From Dioscorea cayenensis subsp. rotundata (taxonomy: Eukaryota; Streptophyta; Magnoliopsida; Dioscoreales; Dioscoreaceae): a stretch of DNA of 64,000 bases. The DNA lies in the NCBI RefSeq assembly GCF_009730915.1, contig NC_052483.1:1240001-1304000 (forward strand). The letters run 5' to 3'. Shown here piece by piece: positions 27,601-39,200 of this stretch. The position numbers and the translations under genes were made by a program. Within the stretch, counting starts at the first letter, position 1; each line of letters opens with the position of its first letter. The notes beneath the pieces are model-generated. The model was not told where the DNA came from. It searched no databases and worked only from the letters and a program-made list of their open reading frames with translations.

Positions 27601-28326
27601 AAAGGACGTGGATTGGTAACGATCTTGCCCATCTCAAGGCGGATAGGGACATGATCCGACCCCACTCTTGGTAGACAGTTTTGGATAATTTTTAGAAAGA
27701 TCATCGTCCACTCAGAGCTAATGAGAAATCTATCAAGTTTCACCCAAATCGGATCCGATTGACCATTTGTCCAAGTGAACCGTCGCCCCATCATAGGTGG
27801 CTCTAAAAGCGACATCGCCTGTAGGAAGTCGTTAGCCTTCCTAATGTCTCCCAGATTTCGTTCCCCACCAAGTTTGTCCTCCATGGAGAAAATAGCGTTG
27901 AAGTCCCCACGGGCACAATCCAAGGAATAGTAGGAACACACCTAGAACTCTGAAGCTCCTCCCGAGGCGGGGTTTTAACGACCTTGCGTTCGGACCATAC
28001 ACCAGTGATGCACCGCCACACAAAGTTCTCTTTCAAGGAAAGAAACTCCATGGTCAAGCTAAAGACGCCCACCTTGACTGGTTGCCCCTTTAAATAAACT
28101 ACCATTCCACCCAATAATAATTCCCCTACTGGAGCCCCTCGCAGACACATACTCAAATTGGTCCAAATTCTTCCCCGATTTCTCTCCACATCTCATTAGA
28201 GATCACCTCCAATTTTGATTCTTGCAGGCAACAGATATCCGCAAAATGTAAATTCAAAAAGTCTTTAACAAGAAACCGCTTAGCCGGTCTCCCCAACCCT
28301 CGCACATTCCAATTGACAATATTCAT
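24668..28326 (-). pseudogene. LINE ORF2 (endonuclease - reverse transcriptase)
   Basis: The likely start Met is at 28326 (MNIVNWNVRGLGRP), 11 bases beyond the ORF1 stop. Endonuclease landmarks are ADICCLQESK, GDFNAIFS and GSDHVPIR. Reverse transcriptase landmarks are KAPGPDGFP, FRPISLINS, KVDFAKAFDHVDW, RGLRQGDPLSPFLF and YADDLLIL. A zf-RVT-like segment (NWLVWKNRIPSLENL, then VDHLFLRC) and a C-terminal WNVWLTRNDCVFN follow. At least five frame changes and one stop separate these blocks. One frame change is at an A-run near 26930, between the GPDGFP and FWNTVK blocks. Several more lie in the endonuclease between about 28150 and 27900. Confidence 0.85.
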
Positions 28327-28336
28327 TAAAAAACCA

Positions 28337-31059
28337 TTAGTTCTCGCGGACCTCAGAAGAGGTCTCCGCCTGCTCATGAGAGCAACGCTTCAATTCAAGA
28401 GAGCGAATATGATTAATACAGTCATGCATCGCATCAGTGAAATTAATGCCACAAGCATTACAAAATTTTAACAATTGTGCATCAGACCAATCATTAATCA
28501 AAAGCGGTTTGGACGGCATACCTCCCATGTCGTCGCTTTTAAGCACCTTCTTTTTCGAAGATCTGGGTGGCTCCGCCACGAACCCCGCTTCTTCATTAAA
28601 TCGAGAGGAGGGTTTTTTTGGTCTCTCACTTCTTCTGGTGCCTTGGGGATGGTCATCCGCAGGCACAGCTTCACCCGAGCCAAGATCTGGAAGCAAGACT
28701 CTCAAATTCCTTTCAAAGTCCGACATAGACTCATCCGATTCCGAGAGAATCTCGGGAGAGGAATGAACCACCGGGATTGACGTCGTCTCCCTTTGGCTAT
28801 TTTGGCGAACACCATTTCCTTCCTCTTCATGGTCCACCGACACGTTCTGAGGAATTAAAGCCCAATACCCAGCGAGGAATTTCCAATTAAAGCCCACAGG
28901 AGGGACCATATCGGGTGCAGGTGGGTGTGTATTCAAAAACTCCCTAGAACCAACAATAGAAGATTCCCCTGCCACTTGGTTTGCTAAACACCCCATCGGT
29001 CCACTGGGCATCGCCAAATCAGGCCCAGACTCATCACAAGAGCCCGCCTTCAAATTAGGCCCATCATCCTGGGCCGGGCTCAGCACAGAACACTTCACTG
29101 GAGGAGCAACCACCTCTTCATTCACAGGAATGAGATGGGCCCGATCCAGCGCAGCAGACCCATTCTTGCGGCCCGAAGACAGATCACCCAATTGATGCAC
29201 TTCGCAAATAAGCAATGGATCCAGATAACAGTCTTCCCCGACAAAGCCAAGTCTTGGGCCCAAGACGACCTCCTCGTTCAGAGGATCAGAGATCCCGGAC
29301 GTCGTCGATGCAGACAACGTTGCGAAACCCTGGGACCGTTCAAGGCCTTGAAGCTTCCACCTTAGGGATCTCCGACCTCGGACGTCCTGAGATCGCAACT
29401 TGGCAAATCTCGAGCAAGCTTCGTCTGCTGATGTTTCTCGCGCCAAAACTCGACACGTCCATGTCTTGGGCCACGACCCCTTGAGTTGTCACTTCTCCGT
29501 TCGGGAGACCGAGCCCGAGGCAGACCCTCGGTCTCGCGCTGCTGACCAGATAGACCGCTGGATCCCCTCGGTCTCACACGAGCACTCGGTTGCCAGTCAC
29601 CGCTGTCGGAGTGGGAGCTAAGCTCCACCACCACCTCCGGGATCTTATCGACACTCGGATGGGAGCAGTGCTCAACCCTCTCCGATGCCATCTCCAACGT
29701 CTCAGCAACCACCTTCACCGGCCGGGACCCCCCCGCCGTCAGACGGTCCACCTGTGACCTCCCAGATCTCATCTCCGTCACTGAAGCAAGAGCAGCATCA
29801 CCCCCTTGGGACAAAATATTTTTTCCCTTATCTGCGCATGACAGCCCATGAACAGCACGTTGCACCCCATCCGGGTCCGATTTCGCCTCCGCTTCCGTCA
29901 CCACATAACGTCCCAGTTCCCGATTGAAGACCGACAGCGAACATCTATCACATGTAACAACAACCACATACCTCCGCATACCTAGACTTACCTCGATCTC
30001 CAGCGGTAGAGAGATACCAGCACGACATCGCACCAGGACTGAAATAAAACGTTTGTGTGAAGTCGCCGCCTGCGATATCGCAACAAGCTCCCCGGTTGGC
30101 CGCAGCACCTCCGAGATGATACCCCAGGACCAACCGTGCAAGGGAAGGTTCCAAATATGTAACCATTGGCCATTCCCTGATGCTCTACCCTCAGCTCCCA
30201 GCTCAGCCGACCAAGGAGCCAAACGTAAGCTGCATACTCCGTCCTTCGTTGATGCCTTGAATGTCCCCATTTTACAGATCTCCTTCACCTCCGCTCGACT
30301 CTTCAGCGGCACCACGAAATCGCATTCATTCAATGGAGTAATTGGACCGGCCAGTTGTATGTTGAGGACCGCCGGCACAACATCCATAACACTCGACTCG
30401 TTCACAGCACCATCCACAATAGAGAGGATAGCCACCTTCTCCAGTTCCTCACGTGTTGTAGCAACCTCCGGCAAGACGGGAAGAGAGACCGCCAACCGTG
30501 TAGGTAACCCCCGACGTGAAGAGTCCGCGTGTAAACGCTGTGACTCTGCACAGCCCTGAGCAGGAGGCCCCGTCAACGGCCACTTGGATCGCACATGAAG
30601 TCGTTTACGAGGTGGGCTACGCTTCATCTCCACCTTACAGCTTGCCGCCATATGTCCCACCCCCGAGCAACGGAGGCACACCACTTGGTGTCTACATTCC
30701 GCAGTAACATGAGAAGTACGAAAACAGCGCCCGCAGGTGGCCTCCTTCGGCGAGCGCGGCCGCTTCGATCCCACAAGCTTCGACCTCACAGGTGGCTGCA
30801 ACATACGCACGCTCCGTTGGAGCTTGGACAAGCTTGGTCTACCAGCTACATCATCCCCCGAAGAAGGAGAACTAACCACCTGCGCATATGAAGCCTCCGG
30901 CTTCTTGCTGTCGTCCTTCAAAATCCGCGAGCTCACCCTATCAACAGCGACCCCACCACTTACCTCGCCAACAGGTAAGCACACATCCGCCCCTCCGTCC
31001 GCGTCCCCGGTCGACGACCTCCAGAGGTCCCGGAGAAGACTCGTTCGCCCCTCCATCAA
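28337..31059 (-). pseudogene. LINE ORF1 (zinc-knuckle nucleic-acid binding protein)
   Basis: Two overlapping frames cover it: 29362-31059 (565 residues) and 28337-29446 (369 residues), implying one frame change near 29400-29446. The first part carries two CCHC knuckles (CGRCFRTSHVTAEC and CLRCSGVGHMAASC). These are followed by a region with a DUF4283-like WLHIWNLPLHGW core, which would bind the element RNA. The usual plant order places DUF4283 before the knuckle, so the order here is noteworthy. The second part is acidic, low in complexity and ends before the ORF2 start. Confidence 0.8.
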
Positions 31060-31080
31060 CAGCCCTGATACCTTGCAGGG

Positions 31081-31103
31081 ACTCTCTCTCTCTCTCTCTC
31101 TCT
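31081..31103. repeat. (CT)n run at the LINE 5' end
   Basis: CT repeat on the plus strand, (GA)n on the element strand, in the short leader before ORF1. Confidence 0.85.
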
Positions 31104-31138
31104 CTTCAAATCCTACCGTCTTCTTTCCTGCCTAGACC

Positions 31139-31152
31139 CAGATAATTTCCTT
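31139..31152. repeat. LINE target-site duplication, right copy
   Basis: CAGATAATTTCCTT, identical to 24516-24529. Confidence 0.85.
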
Positions 31153-31200
31153 GGGTTTGTAAGTTTATCTCCATTTTGGGTTTGTAAGTTTATCTCCATT
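31151..31200. repeat. 25-bp tandem duplication beside the LINE
   Basis: TTGGGTTTGTAAGTTTATCT followed by CCATT occurs at 31151 and again at 31176 with no difference, starting within the right target-site duplication. Confidence 0.85.
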
Positions 31201-31835
31201 TTGTCGTTTTTGACTGTCATTTTATGAGCTTTATTGAAATTATTAACTTTATTAAAGACTATGATTTATTAATTTTACATTTTACATGGAATCAAAGCTA
31301 ATGCACTGTTAAATCATACAATTTAAGTTCATCAGTAAAGTCCAATCTATGCTTATCATTCTTAAACAATAACAGATGCAATTTAGTCTTTAGTTCGTGA
31401 ATCACGATGGAACGAAAATGACAACAGAAAAAAATATATATATATATATATTTATATAAAAAACAACAAATGATAATTAATAACTTGTTGTTTGTGTACA
31501 GATATCATTTTCATAGAAAGATATTAGCAATTGCAATCGTCTACCTAATATCATCAAAATAACTTTAAAAATTTTGAGATTTCATTTTCTACCTATTAAA
31601 AACAATTGAGGTGCAAATTTTATTCATGGTTTGTTCAAGATTAAAAATAAAGTAAAAAAATAATAAAAAATTAATATAATTTTTATTTTTTTAAATTATT
31701 AAAAAAAAATGTTTTGTTTGATTGATGTTATAATATTTAGAAGCCAATCTTTGTCTTCATTCAGACTTTGTATGACGTGTGTTTGGATGGATATAATGGT
31801 TCTACTTGTATTACTCTTGCCCCAATCAAAAAGTC

Positions 31836-31837
<2 letters not shown>

Positions 31838-31886
<49 letters not shown>

Positions 31887-31887
31887 G
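31838..31887. repeat. (TA)n microsatellite
   Basis: About 24 TA units with a single interruption. Confidence 0.9.
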
Positions 31888-32454
31888 TTTTTATCCTTTT
31901 TTTCATCCTAATTTTTTTTTTGTTAATTTTCATCCTCTACCTATTATATAAATATTTTATAATAAAAAATATTAAAAAAATATAATATACTCGAATATTA
32001 AAGTAAAATGTTTAATAATTTTCATCCTCTACCTATTATATGAATATTTTATATAATTTACATAGGAAATTAATAACAATTAAATAAAGTAAATATTAAA
32101 GTAAAATGTTTAATAATTTAATAATAGAAATTAAAATAAAAATCATACTCGAATATTTTACAAATAAAGAAATTATCTACATAATACATATTAATTAAAT
32201 AATGAATTATCAAATTAAGATATTTATTTTAAATATTTATCATATTAATTAAAATTAATAATCATATTTAAAATATTTTATTAATAATAATGTAGTTATT
32301 ATAAAGTCATTATACATAACTCATTATTTTTATATAAATATCAAATTTTTACTACAAAAGATATAAATATTATTTTATCTTATTTTTTCCATCACTTTTT
32401 CCATTCCAATTAATTTATTCCTCTGATAAAATATAATTTTCATTATTATTTTTA

Positions 32455-32797
32455 GGTATAAATATCAAAATGGTCCCTTTATTTTTTTGTTTTTCGTCCC
32501 ATTTTAATCATACAATATAAAATTAAAGTCTTTTTTTAGTCGATTTGTATTTTTCTAGCGTTTTTGTCCTTTAGCAGATATCTGACTTTCTTTCGTCCCA
32601 TCAGTATTCTGCATTTTTACATCTTTTTGATTCATCAATTCATCACTGGAAAGGCCAAAGGGGCGGGATCCGTCAAATTAGAGGGACCAAAAAGACAAAA
32701 ATATAAAAAATATGAGGACTAAAAAAATAAATTTTATATTAGAAAGACTAAAATGACAGAAAACGCAAAACAGAGGGACTAGTTTGATATTTTGACC
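32455..32797. mobile_element. Mutator-like MITE (343 bp, long TIRs, 9-bp TSD)
   Basis: The left end GGTATAAATATCAAAATGGT matches the reverse complement of the right end (GGTCAAAATATCAAACTAGT). The likeness continues imperfectly for about 110 bases through GTCCCT, ATTTTA and TATAAAATT words, so most of the element is a foldback. The flanks carry an identical 9-bp duplication TTATTTTTA (32446-32454 and 32798-32806). A 9-bp duplication with long TIRs is typical of Mutator-like elements. There is no coding inside. Confidence 0.85.
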
Positions 32798-34031
32798 TTA
32801 TTTTTATCACCTTATTTTCATTTCTATTGTTTATATTATCCCAAACTCATTATTATAGAAGAAAATTATATTTTAAACTAGTACACCTAGAAAGCCTCTT
32901 GATGCGGGAACCACGGGAAGGTAGTGTTTTTCCACATGCATTTGTTCACGAACTCCAACAACAGAAAAAATAAGTATTTTAATTTTATATTAACTATTGT
33001 AAATTATATAAAAAAAAACTCCATCCTCTCGGCAACTGAGCCGTCTTGATGTAATTAATTAAAAATGAATTTAATATCTTAGTCTACTTCTTACTTGTGC
33101 ACGTTTTTTAAATTTTATTAAAAAAATTATAAAACTTATTTATTAAAAAAATGAAATATTATTTTGTAAAATTTAATTTATCTCTGCAATCTTTAATATT
33201 TTTAATAAAAATAATTTTAGAAAATTAATATATTTTTTTATAAAATTTAAGTTGATAACTAATTTGAAGTTTTGAACCGATTTTTTTAAGAAAATTAATT
33301 ATAAATCTCTTAAGTTTAAAAACATCTCACCTAACCCCCACCTCACTTTGTTATCTTTTTTAAAAAATTTATTCCAAAATTACCTTTCAATATTGGCAAG
33401 AAAAATTTAGCATTATTGAGTTTTGTTTAACTATAAAAAATTGTAAGGAAAACCATCACTTCAATCCATTTTTTTTAAATTTTTACTTTAACTTTGTTAC
33501 GTAGAAATACTATATCTTAATTTGGAGCTAAAATATTAAATAAAAATAGCACATACTAATAAGAAAACTTACATAATATATGAAAACTCACATAGAAAAA
33601 TGAATTCACAAGTAAAATATTACGATTCTAAATGAAAAATTAACTTATGATCATCATTTAGTCAGATAGCAAGACAATGAGTGGAGGATATTTTTGTTAA
33701 AACACTTTAAATTTCACTCCTTTTGTCTTAAAAAAAAATTAAAAAAATAATCATAAAAAAAATATATTTCGTCACTTACAGTATTTCTTTAGATAACTGA
33801 ATTTAAGTGGTACGTTTTTATTCATTTACTGTTTTCTAAATTATTGTAAAATAGATAAATAAATAAAAAGTAGTGGGGAGCAGATTATTAACCACAATCA
33901 CTAGCATGAAAAACGTCAAAGCTTCAAGTTTACATGAACTTATTTCTTAAGCACATACGTACGCGTGCAAGATCAAAGAAACCCTAATAACAAAGCCAAG
34001 ATAATAATAACCACTTTAACGATCAGTAGAT

Positions 34032-35525
34032 TCAGTACACCAGAGGATGAACCCTAACAGGAAGACCACCTTTGATCCTAAGCATGATACCAAGATCCTT
34101 CACCCTCTCTTTCTCGCCGTCGACCACCTCGATCTCAAACCTCTCCAGCACCGCCGCAGCAATCGCCTTCATCTGAATATGAGCCATCTCTTTGCCCAAA
34201 CACATCCTCGGCCCTGCATGGAAAACAGGGTACGTGAACGGGCTCACAGCTCGGAACTCCCCTTTTTCAATCCATCTCTCCGGCCGGAAATCCCCCCACT
34301 CCGGCCCCCATATCTCCTTCCTCCTTCCCATCGCGTAGGAGCTATACATCACCGTCTGTCCTTTCTTCACCGCCGTCCCGTCCGGCAACACGTCGTCCTC
34401 CAGTGAAGTTCTTGTCTGGAGCGGAACCGGCGGGTAAAGCCTCAAGCTCTCGGCCAACGCTGCGTGGAGATACACCATGTCTTTCACTTGGTCCAAAGAG
34501 AACACCGGGGCCTCATCCATCGTCTTCTTGGTTTTAGCTCTCACTGACTTGATCTCATCGATGATCTTCTCCTTCACATCTGGTCTTGTAGATATGAGCC
34601 AGAAAAACCAAGTTATGGCCGCCGCCGTGGTGTCTCTTCCGGCGAGAACGAAGCTGATGATGATGTCACGGAGGAACTCGTCGGAGTAGTCATTGTCCAC
34701 AGCTATAAACCTCGAGAGGAGGTCGTCGCCGAGGGAGCCAGTCAAGTCTCGCCTCCTCTTTCTCTCCAGTACAACCTCCATGGCGAAAGCTTGGACCTTT
34801 GCAACCTCTTCTCTGAGCCGGCGTTCGGAACCGAGGTTGAGAAAACGCTGGAGCTTCCAGATGAACGGGAAAGGGTGAGAGAAGCGGCGAACGCTGAGCT
34901 GTGTGGCTTCCTCAAAGGCCAGAGCGAGCTCACGGTCGGAGAAGGAAGGTGATGAAGCGTTGAGAAGAGAGGGGTCATGGCCGAAGGTGACCTGGCAAGC
35001 GTTGTCGAAGGTGAAGAGCTCGAGAAGGTCTTGGAGGTTTATGATCTCGCCGGAGACGGAAGCAGAGGTGAGGAGAGGAAGGAGACGAGAGATGGACTCG
35101 AGATGGACGCGAGAGAGGATGAAGGCACGGATAGCTTTGGTGGAGAACTCGAGACTGGCAGTCTTGCGCTGGAGACGCCAGTGGTCGCCGTCGGCGTTGA
35201 AGATGCCGGAGCCGAGGAAGTCATGGAGGATGGAGGTGAAGGAGGAGCCTTTTGGGTAGTTGTTGAAGTTGGTCTTGAGGATGTGCTCAACGTTGGAAGG
35301 GTTGGAGGTGATGATGGCCATGAAGGTTGAGACGGTGCCGGAGGGGTTGGAGAGGAGGAGATCTGTTGTCCAGTCTAAGATCCGGTGGCTGTTCTTCATG
35401 AGTTCCAGGAAAGAGCCTGACTGGTTTTGGGTTCTGGTCACCGGTGAATGTCGGCGTCGCCGGAGTATGGTGAGGAGAATAAGGAGGAGAAAGAGGAGGA
35501 TGGTGATCAGAGTTAGGGTTTCCAT
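34032..35525 (-). CDS. Cytochrome P450, CYP94 family
   Basis: Single exon, 497 residues, intact. The N-terminus METLTLITILLFLLLILLTI is an ER membrane anchor followed by the basic RRRRHSP. The I-helix oxygen-binding motif is AGRDTT, the K-helix ExxR motif is ESLR, the PERF-type motif is PERW and the heme-binding loop is FHAGPRMCLGKE, whose Cys ligates the heme. Blocks such as GSGIFNADGDHWRLQRKTAS and SFVLAGRDTTAAAITWFFWL are typical of CYP86-clan enzymes, best fitting CYP94. Known CYP94 enzymes omega-hydroxylate fatty acids, or (CYP94B/C) hydroxylate and oxidise jasmonoyl-isoleucine in hormone turnover. Which substrate applies here cannot be told from sequence alone. I chose the Met at 35525 because it opens the membrane anchor; an in-frame upstream Met at 35561 gives a poorer start and overlaps the leader. 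Confidence 0.93.
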   Translation of the reverse strand: METLTLITILLFLLLILLTILRRRRHSPVTRTQNQSGSFLELMKNSHRILDWTTDLLLSNPSGTVSTFMAIITSNPSNVEHILKTNFNNYPKGSSFTSILHDFLGSGIFNADGDHWRLQRKTASLEFSTKAIRAFILSRVHLESISRLLPLLTSASVSGEIINLQDLLELFTFDNACQVTFGHDPSLLNASSPSFSDRELALAFEEATQLSVRRFSHPFPFIWKLQRFLNLGSERRLREEVAKVQAFAMEVVLERKRRRDLTGSLGDDLLSRFIAVDNDYSDEFLRDIIISFVLAGRDTTAAAITWFFWLISTRPDVKEKIIDEIKSVRAKTKKTMDEAPVFSLDQVKDMVYLHAALAESLRLYPPVPLQTRTSLEDDVLPDGTAVKKGQTVMYSSYAMGRRKEIWGPEWGDFRPERWIEKGEFRAVSPFTYPVFHAGPRMCLGKEMAHIQMKAIAAAVLERFEIEVVDGEKERVKDLGIMLRIKGGLPVRVHPLVY

Positions 35526-35562
35526 GGTGATGAACAAGACTCTAGTTTGACTAGTATGCATA

Positions 35563-35584
35563 TCTAGTATATATATATAAATAC
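35563..35584 (-). promoter_or_regulatory. TATA box region of the CYP94 gene
   Basis: A TATATATATAAATA-like run lies 40-60 bases upstream of the start codon on the minus strand. The leader would be very short. Confidence 0.45.
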
Positions 35585-35861
35585 ACAGGTCACTGTTAGC
35601 AGTTAATAACCATGAAATGATTACCCATGTTTTTTATTTATCATTTTTTAATATTAAAAAATATTTATTATTTTTTTTTTCTAAAACTACATAACACTTT
35701 ATTTAATTCCTTTTTTTTTAATTAAATATAACATAGAAATGTAAATATATTAAATATCAAAAAAACTGTTTTTGGGTGTTGTAAGTTAATAGTTTACTCT
35801 CAATAATTAAACAAATTAATGGCTTTAATCTTAGCTTGTTAATTAATAAAAAAACATGATT

Positions 35862-36000
35862 ATAATAATAATAATAATTATTATTATTATTATTATTGTT
35901 GTAATAATTATTACTATTATAATCATAACACATTAAGTTACAATAATTAATAATAATTATGATTATAATTACAATACATTAAGTTATTATTATTATTATC
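35862..36000. repeat. Foldback of AAT/ATT repeats
   Basis: Runs of AAT units are followed directly by ATT units, and the block AATAATTATTA recurs, so the region can form hairpins. The word CATTAAGTTA appears twice. Confidence 0.75.
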
Positions 36001-36273
36001 ATTAATATTTTTTTATTATCATTATTAATAATCTTTCGTATAAAAATAAAGCTCGATGAATCTTTCCACTTTAGTAATTCACAATTTCAGAAAAGTCTCT
36101 TTTAAAAAATTCAGATCCAAAGAACTTCACACGTATTAAAAGTCTTTCGTTGACACTGCAGACGTAAAAACGTTAAAAAGCACTTAATTTTCTCTCAAAG
36201 ACTTTTAAAAATAAGTCGCTTTCTGCAACTGAAAAAGCGTTTTAATTTTTAAAAGTTTAACCAAAACAGTAGC

Positions 36274-36304
<31 letters not shown>

Positions 36305-38199
36305 TCACAGTAAGTAGTTCGTAACCATTAGATCATTTACAAACATAACGGTCATTTTAATTTTTTTTAGTTTTCACGTTTTAAAACACTTCTTTGTCTT
36401 TTTTTTTTATTTATAAAATTACAAAATTTATATGATATTAAATAATTTTTTTAAAATTTATTTTTAAATTTAATATATTTGTATAATTAAAAATAAATTA
36501 TAATTAATTAAATATTAAATTATATATTTGACTAATAAAATTGTAAATAATTATAATAATTTTTTTTTAAAAAAATATAAATAAACAATTAATTTTAATC
36601 AATCGATATAAATTAAATAAATGCAGAAACGTGACACAAATTTGCACAGATCCCAAAACAAACACACGTGACAAGTACAATAATATTTAATAAAAGAAAG
36701 TGCCATCCACGTGATTTTACCAGTTTTTATATTTTATTTTGGGTATTTATTCAAAAGTAAGAGTGTTGAAATTTTTTGGTTTTTTAACTGTTTTATTTTA
36801 AAATATTATTTATTCATTTAAAAAATTTATGAGATATCAAATATTATTTTTTTATTTTGTATAATAAATTATATTCAATAATATATTTTTAATTATTTTT
36901 TTAAATAAAAATTAATATAAAATTTTATAAAATTTAAAATATCAACTATTCATATGAATTACATAGAAAAACGAACTTGTGAGAGTATTTATAAAAAAAT
37001 AATTGAATTCTATATATTTTAGTATTTATTGAGGAGATGGCGACAAATATTTCAATAGTGGTTTGTCCTGTATGCATAAGTATAACAAAGGTCATCTTCA
37101 ATTATGACCCTAAAACAAAAATTTGAGGTCATGGTCGTTCCAACCCACCCCTTTTTTCTACCACAAATTTTTTATTCAATATCTTTTATTTTTATTATTA
37201 TAAATAATAAAAGTATAAGTTATTAATTTATATAATTAATACTTTAATTATAAGTAATATTTTAATATTATTATAAGTAATAATTTAATATAATTATAAA
37301 TTTTATGTGCAATTAATTATTTAATATTTAAAATTTTAATTAAATTTTAATCAACATGTGTTTATTATTTATTTATCAAACTAATTAAAAATTTTATAAT
37401 TAAATTTTTAAATAAATATAAATATTTCTTATTAGTAAAATATTACATTCTAAATAATATTTAATTAAATTATTATTGAAAATAATTAATCTCAAGTATT
37501 TTGTGATTAAATAGTAATATTAATAAAAAAATATGTGTAAAAGAATATATATATATATATATATATATAAGAAAAATTAGCAGCCTATTTTATATCAGAT
37601 GTAAGTCAATAACAATAATTAAGAACACACACAATATTTTATAGAAAATAGGAGAAAAAAATTAATAACTTGAAACGAACTCTACAAACCATCTATGTGA
37701 TGGTGCAGGTTGTGGTATTTTTATTTCATTAGAATAACGTCCTCAAAGATCACAACAAAGTCAGCGTAACCTTGTTGAAATATTCCACCTATTAAGTTCG
37801 GTGATTCGAATAGATATTTCAGTGACTAAGATAAACGCGAATTGGCCGTACGATTACTGGCTAGGTCATTTTCACCAGTAGCAATTCCTCCACAACATGC
37901 CTGTTTCCTTGTTGGTTAAACCCGATATCAAGTTCGAAATATCCAAAGCTGAAGAGTCATGAAGTACTATTAGTTAAAGATCAATATATAGTTATATATG
38001 AGTACTAGTTAATTTTAGAGCACCTACTAAGGTGGCGAATTTGGGTTGGATGCTAGTCTAAATGCGAGTGGATACAGGTCAGCGATGTGAGCTTTAGAAA
38101 ATACTTTGGTTTTGAAAATACATGCAGTCCAGGTCGATCTTGTGTTTTGTTGGATACATTTTTATGTTTTCTCTTTTAAAAGGATTTATAAATATGGAA

Positions 38200-38293
38200 T
38201 AATCGTAAACATATGTGTATGTGTGTATGTATATATATGTGTATATATTCCTATATATATATAGTATATATACACATCTATATAGTATAAAGT

Positions 38294-38346
<53 letters not shown>

Positions 38347-38560
38347 TATATACACACACACACATATATATATATATTTGTATAACTATATATATGTATA
38401 TATGTATATATATATACACATAAGTATATGAGTATATATATGTATATGTGATAAAAATACACTACTATATATTTATATAAATATGTAAAAGTATATGTAT
38501 GTGTATGTGTATGTATGTATATATATATATATATATATATGCGTGTATGTTATATATATC
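38200..38560. repeat. Compound TA/GTAT/CA microsatellite block
   Basis: About 360 bases made almost only of TA, GTATAT and CACATA repeats, on both sides of a long pure (TA)n run at about 38299-38342. The apparent open frames in it code only for Tyr/Ile repeats and are not genes. Confidence 0.9.
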
Positions 38561-39200
38561 TGCATTGGATCCAACTCGGGATTTGGTTTTCACGGCCCAA
38601 TTTTGTGCTTAAAACCAAATGCACCAAAGAGACTAATATGTAATAATTACATCACGATTTGCAGATACTTACCGAAACAAACGATGAGATTTTCATACAA
38701 AAGTAAAGTATTTAGTTTTATATGTAAAACCAAACACACCCAAGCAAACAAACCCTAAATTTTAAATCTAGGGCGTTTATAGTAGTCATTTGAAGAGTGA
38801 TCGATAGTTTTAACATCATAAATAATACCGAAAATGCACGTTTTATAGTATTGTACGATATGATAAATCATAAAAATATATATATAATATTTATATAAAT
38901 AAATCACATCGTAATGATTCAAACATTTTTACAAAATAGTAATTTAAAAATTTAGCTGAGATTACCTTTTATCTATTTATTTAGGGGTTGTTTAGAGTTT
39001 GCGTGTAAATAGATGTAAGAAATGGCAAAATTTTGTAAAGTGAGACTGATTTCTGCATGTAAAAATGTGTTTTGTTGCAACATGATTACTACCATTTACA
39101 TGTAAAAGAAAATGCTATCATAGCCTTTTGCTGTAATTTAACAGCAGCCAAATTGGCTATAAGCGATAATGAGACATTTCTGCAACACCTCTAACAGAGG

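Larger units (their letters stand above)
24530..31138 (-). mobile_element. L1-type non-LTR retrotransposon (LINE), full length but decayed
   Basis: A 6.6-kb element on the minus strand bounded by a perfect 14-bp target-site duplication. From its 5' end it has a (GA)n leader (about 31081-31103), an ORF1 with zinc knuckles, an ORF2 with AP-type endonuclease, reverse transcriptase (YADD) and a zf-RVT-like C-terminal part, and a 3' UTR of about 140 bases. There is no long poly(A): the 3' end on the element strand is only CCTTTTTCAAAA. Both coding regions are interrupted several times by frame changes, so it is inactive in the sequence as given. The 14-bp duplication is still perfect, so the insertion is not very old, or some frame breaks are sequence errors. 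Confidence 0.93.
31153..34031. other. AT-rich intergenic DNA
   Basis: No gene seen. It contains a (TA)n run (31838-31887) and a Mutator-like MITE (32455-32797). The last part, just left of 34032, is likely the CYP94 3' UTR. Confidence 0.6.
35526..39200. other. AT-rich intergenic DNA
   Basis: No gene seen. It holds an (AAT)n/(ATT)n foldback (about 35862-36000), (TA)n runs near 36270-36297 and 37543-37569, a large TA/GT microsatellite block (about 38200-38560), and a patch of higher complexity at 37680-37990 that I cannot assign. A TGTTTAGAG-type MITE end may start near 38986 and run into the gap. Confidence 0.6.

Noticed and set aside
24839-30891. Plus-strand open frames within the LINE (for example 26402-26749, 29924-30559)
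   Set aside because: They are complements of the minus-strand LINE coding regions and resemble no family.
34047-35550. Plus-strand open frames across the P450
   Set aside because: Shadows of the intact CYP94 coding sequence in GC-rich codons.
38186-38758. Tyr/Ile-rich open frames in the microsatellite block
   Set aside because: Pure simple-sequence translation, with no protein-like composition.
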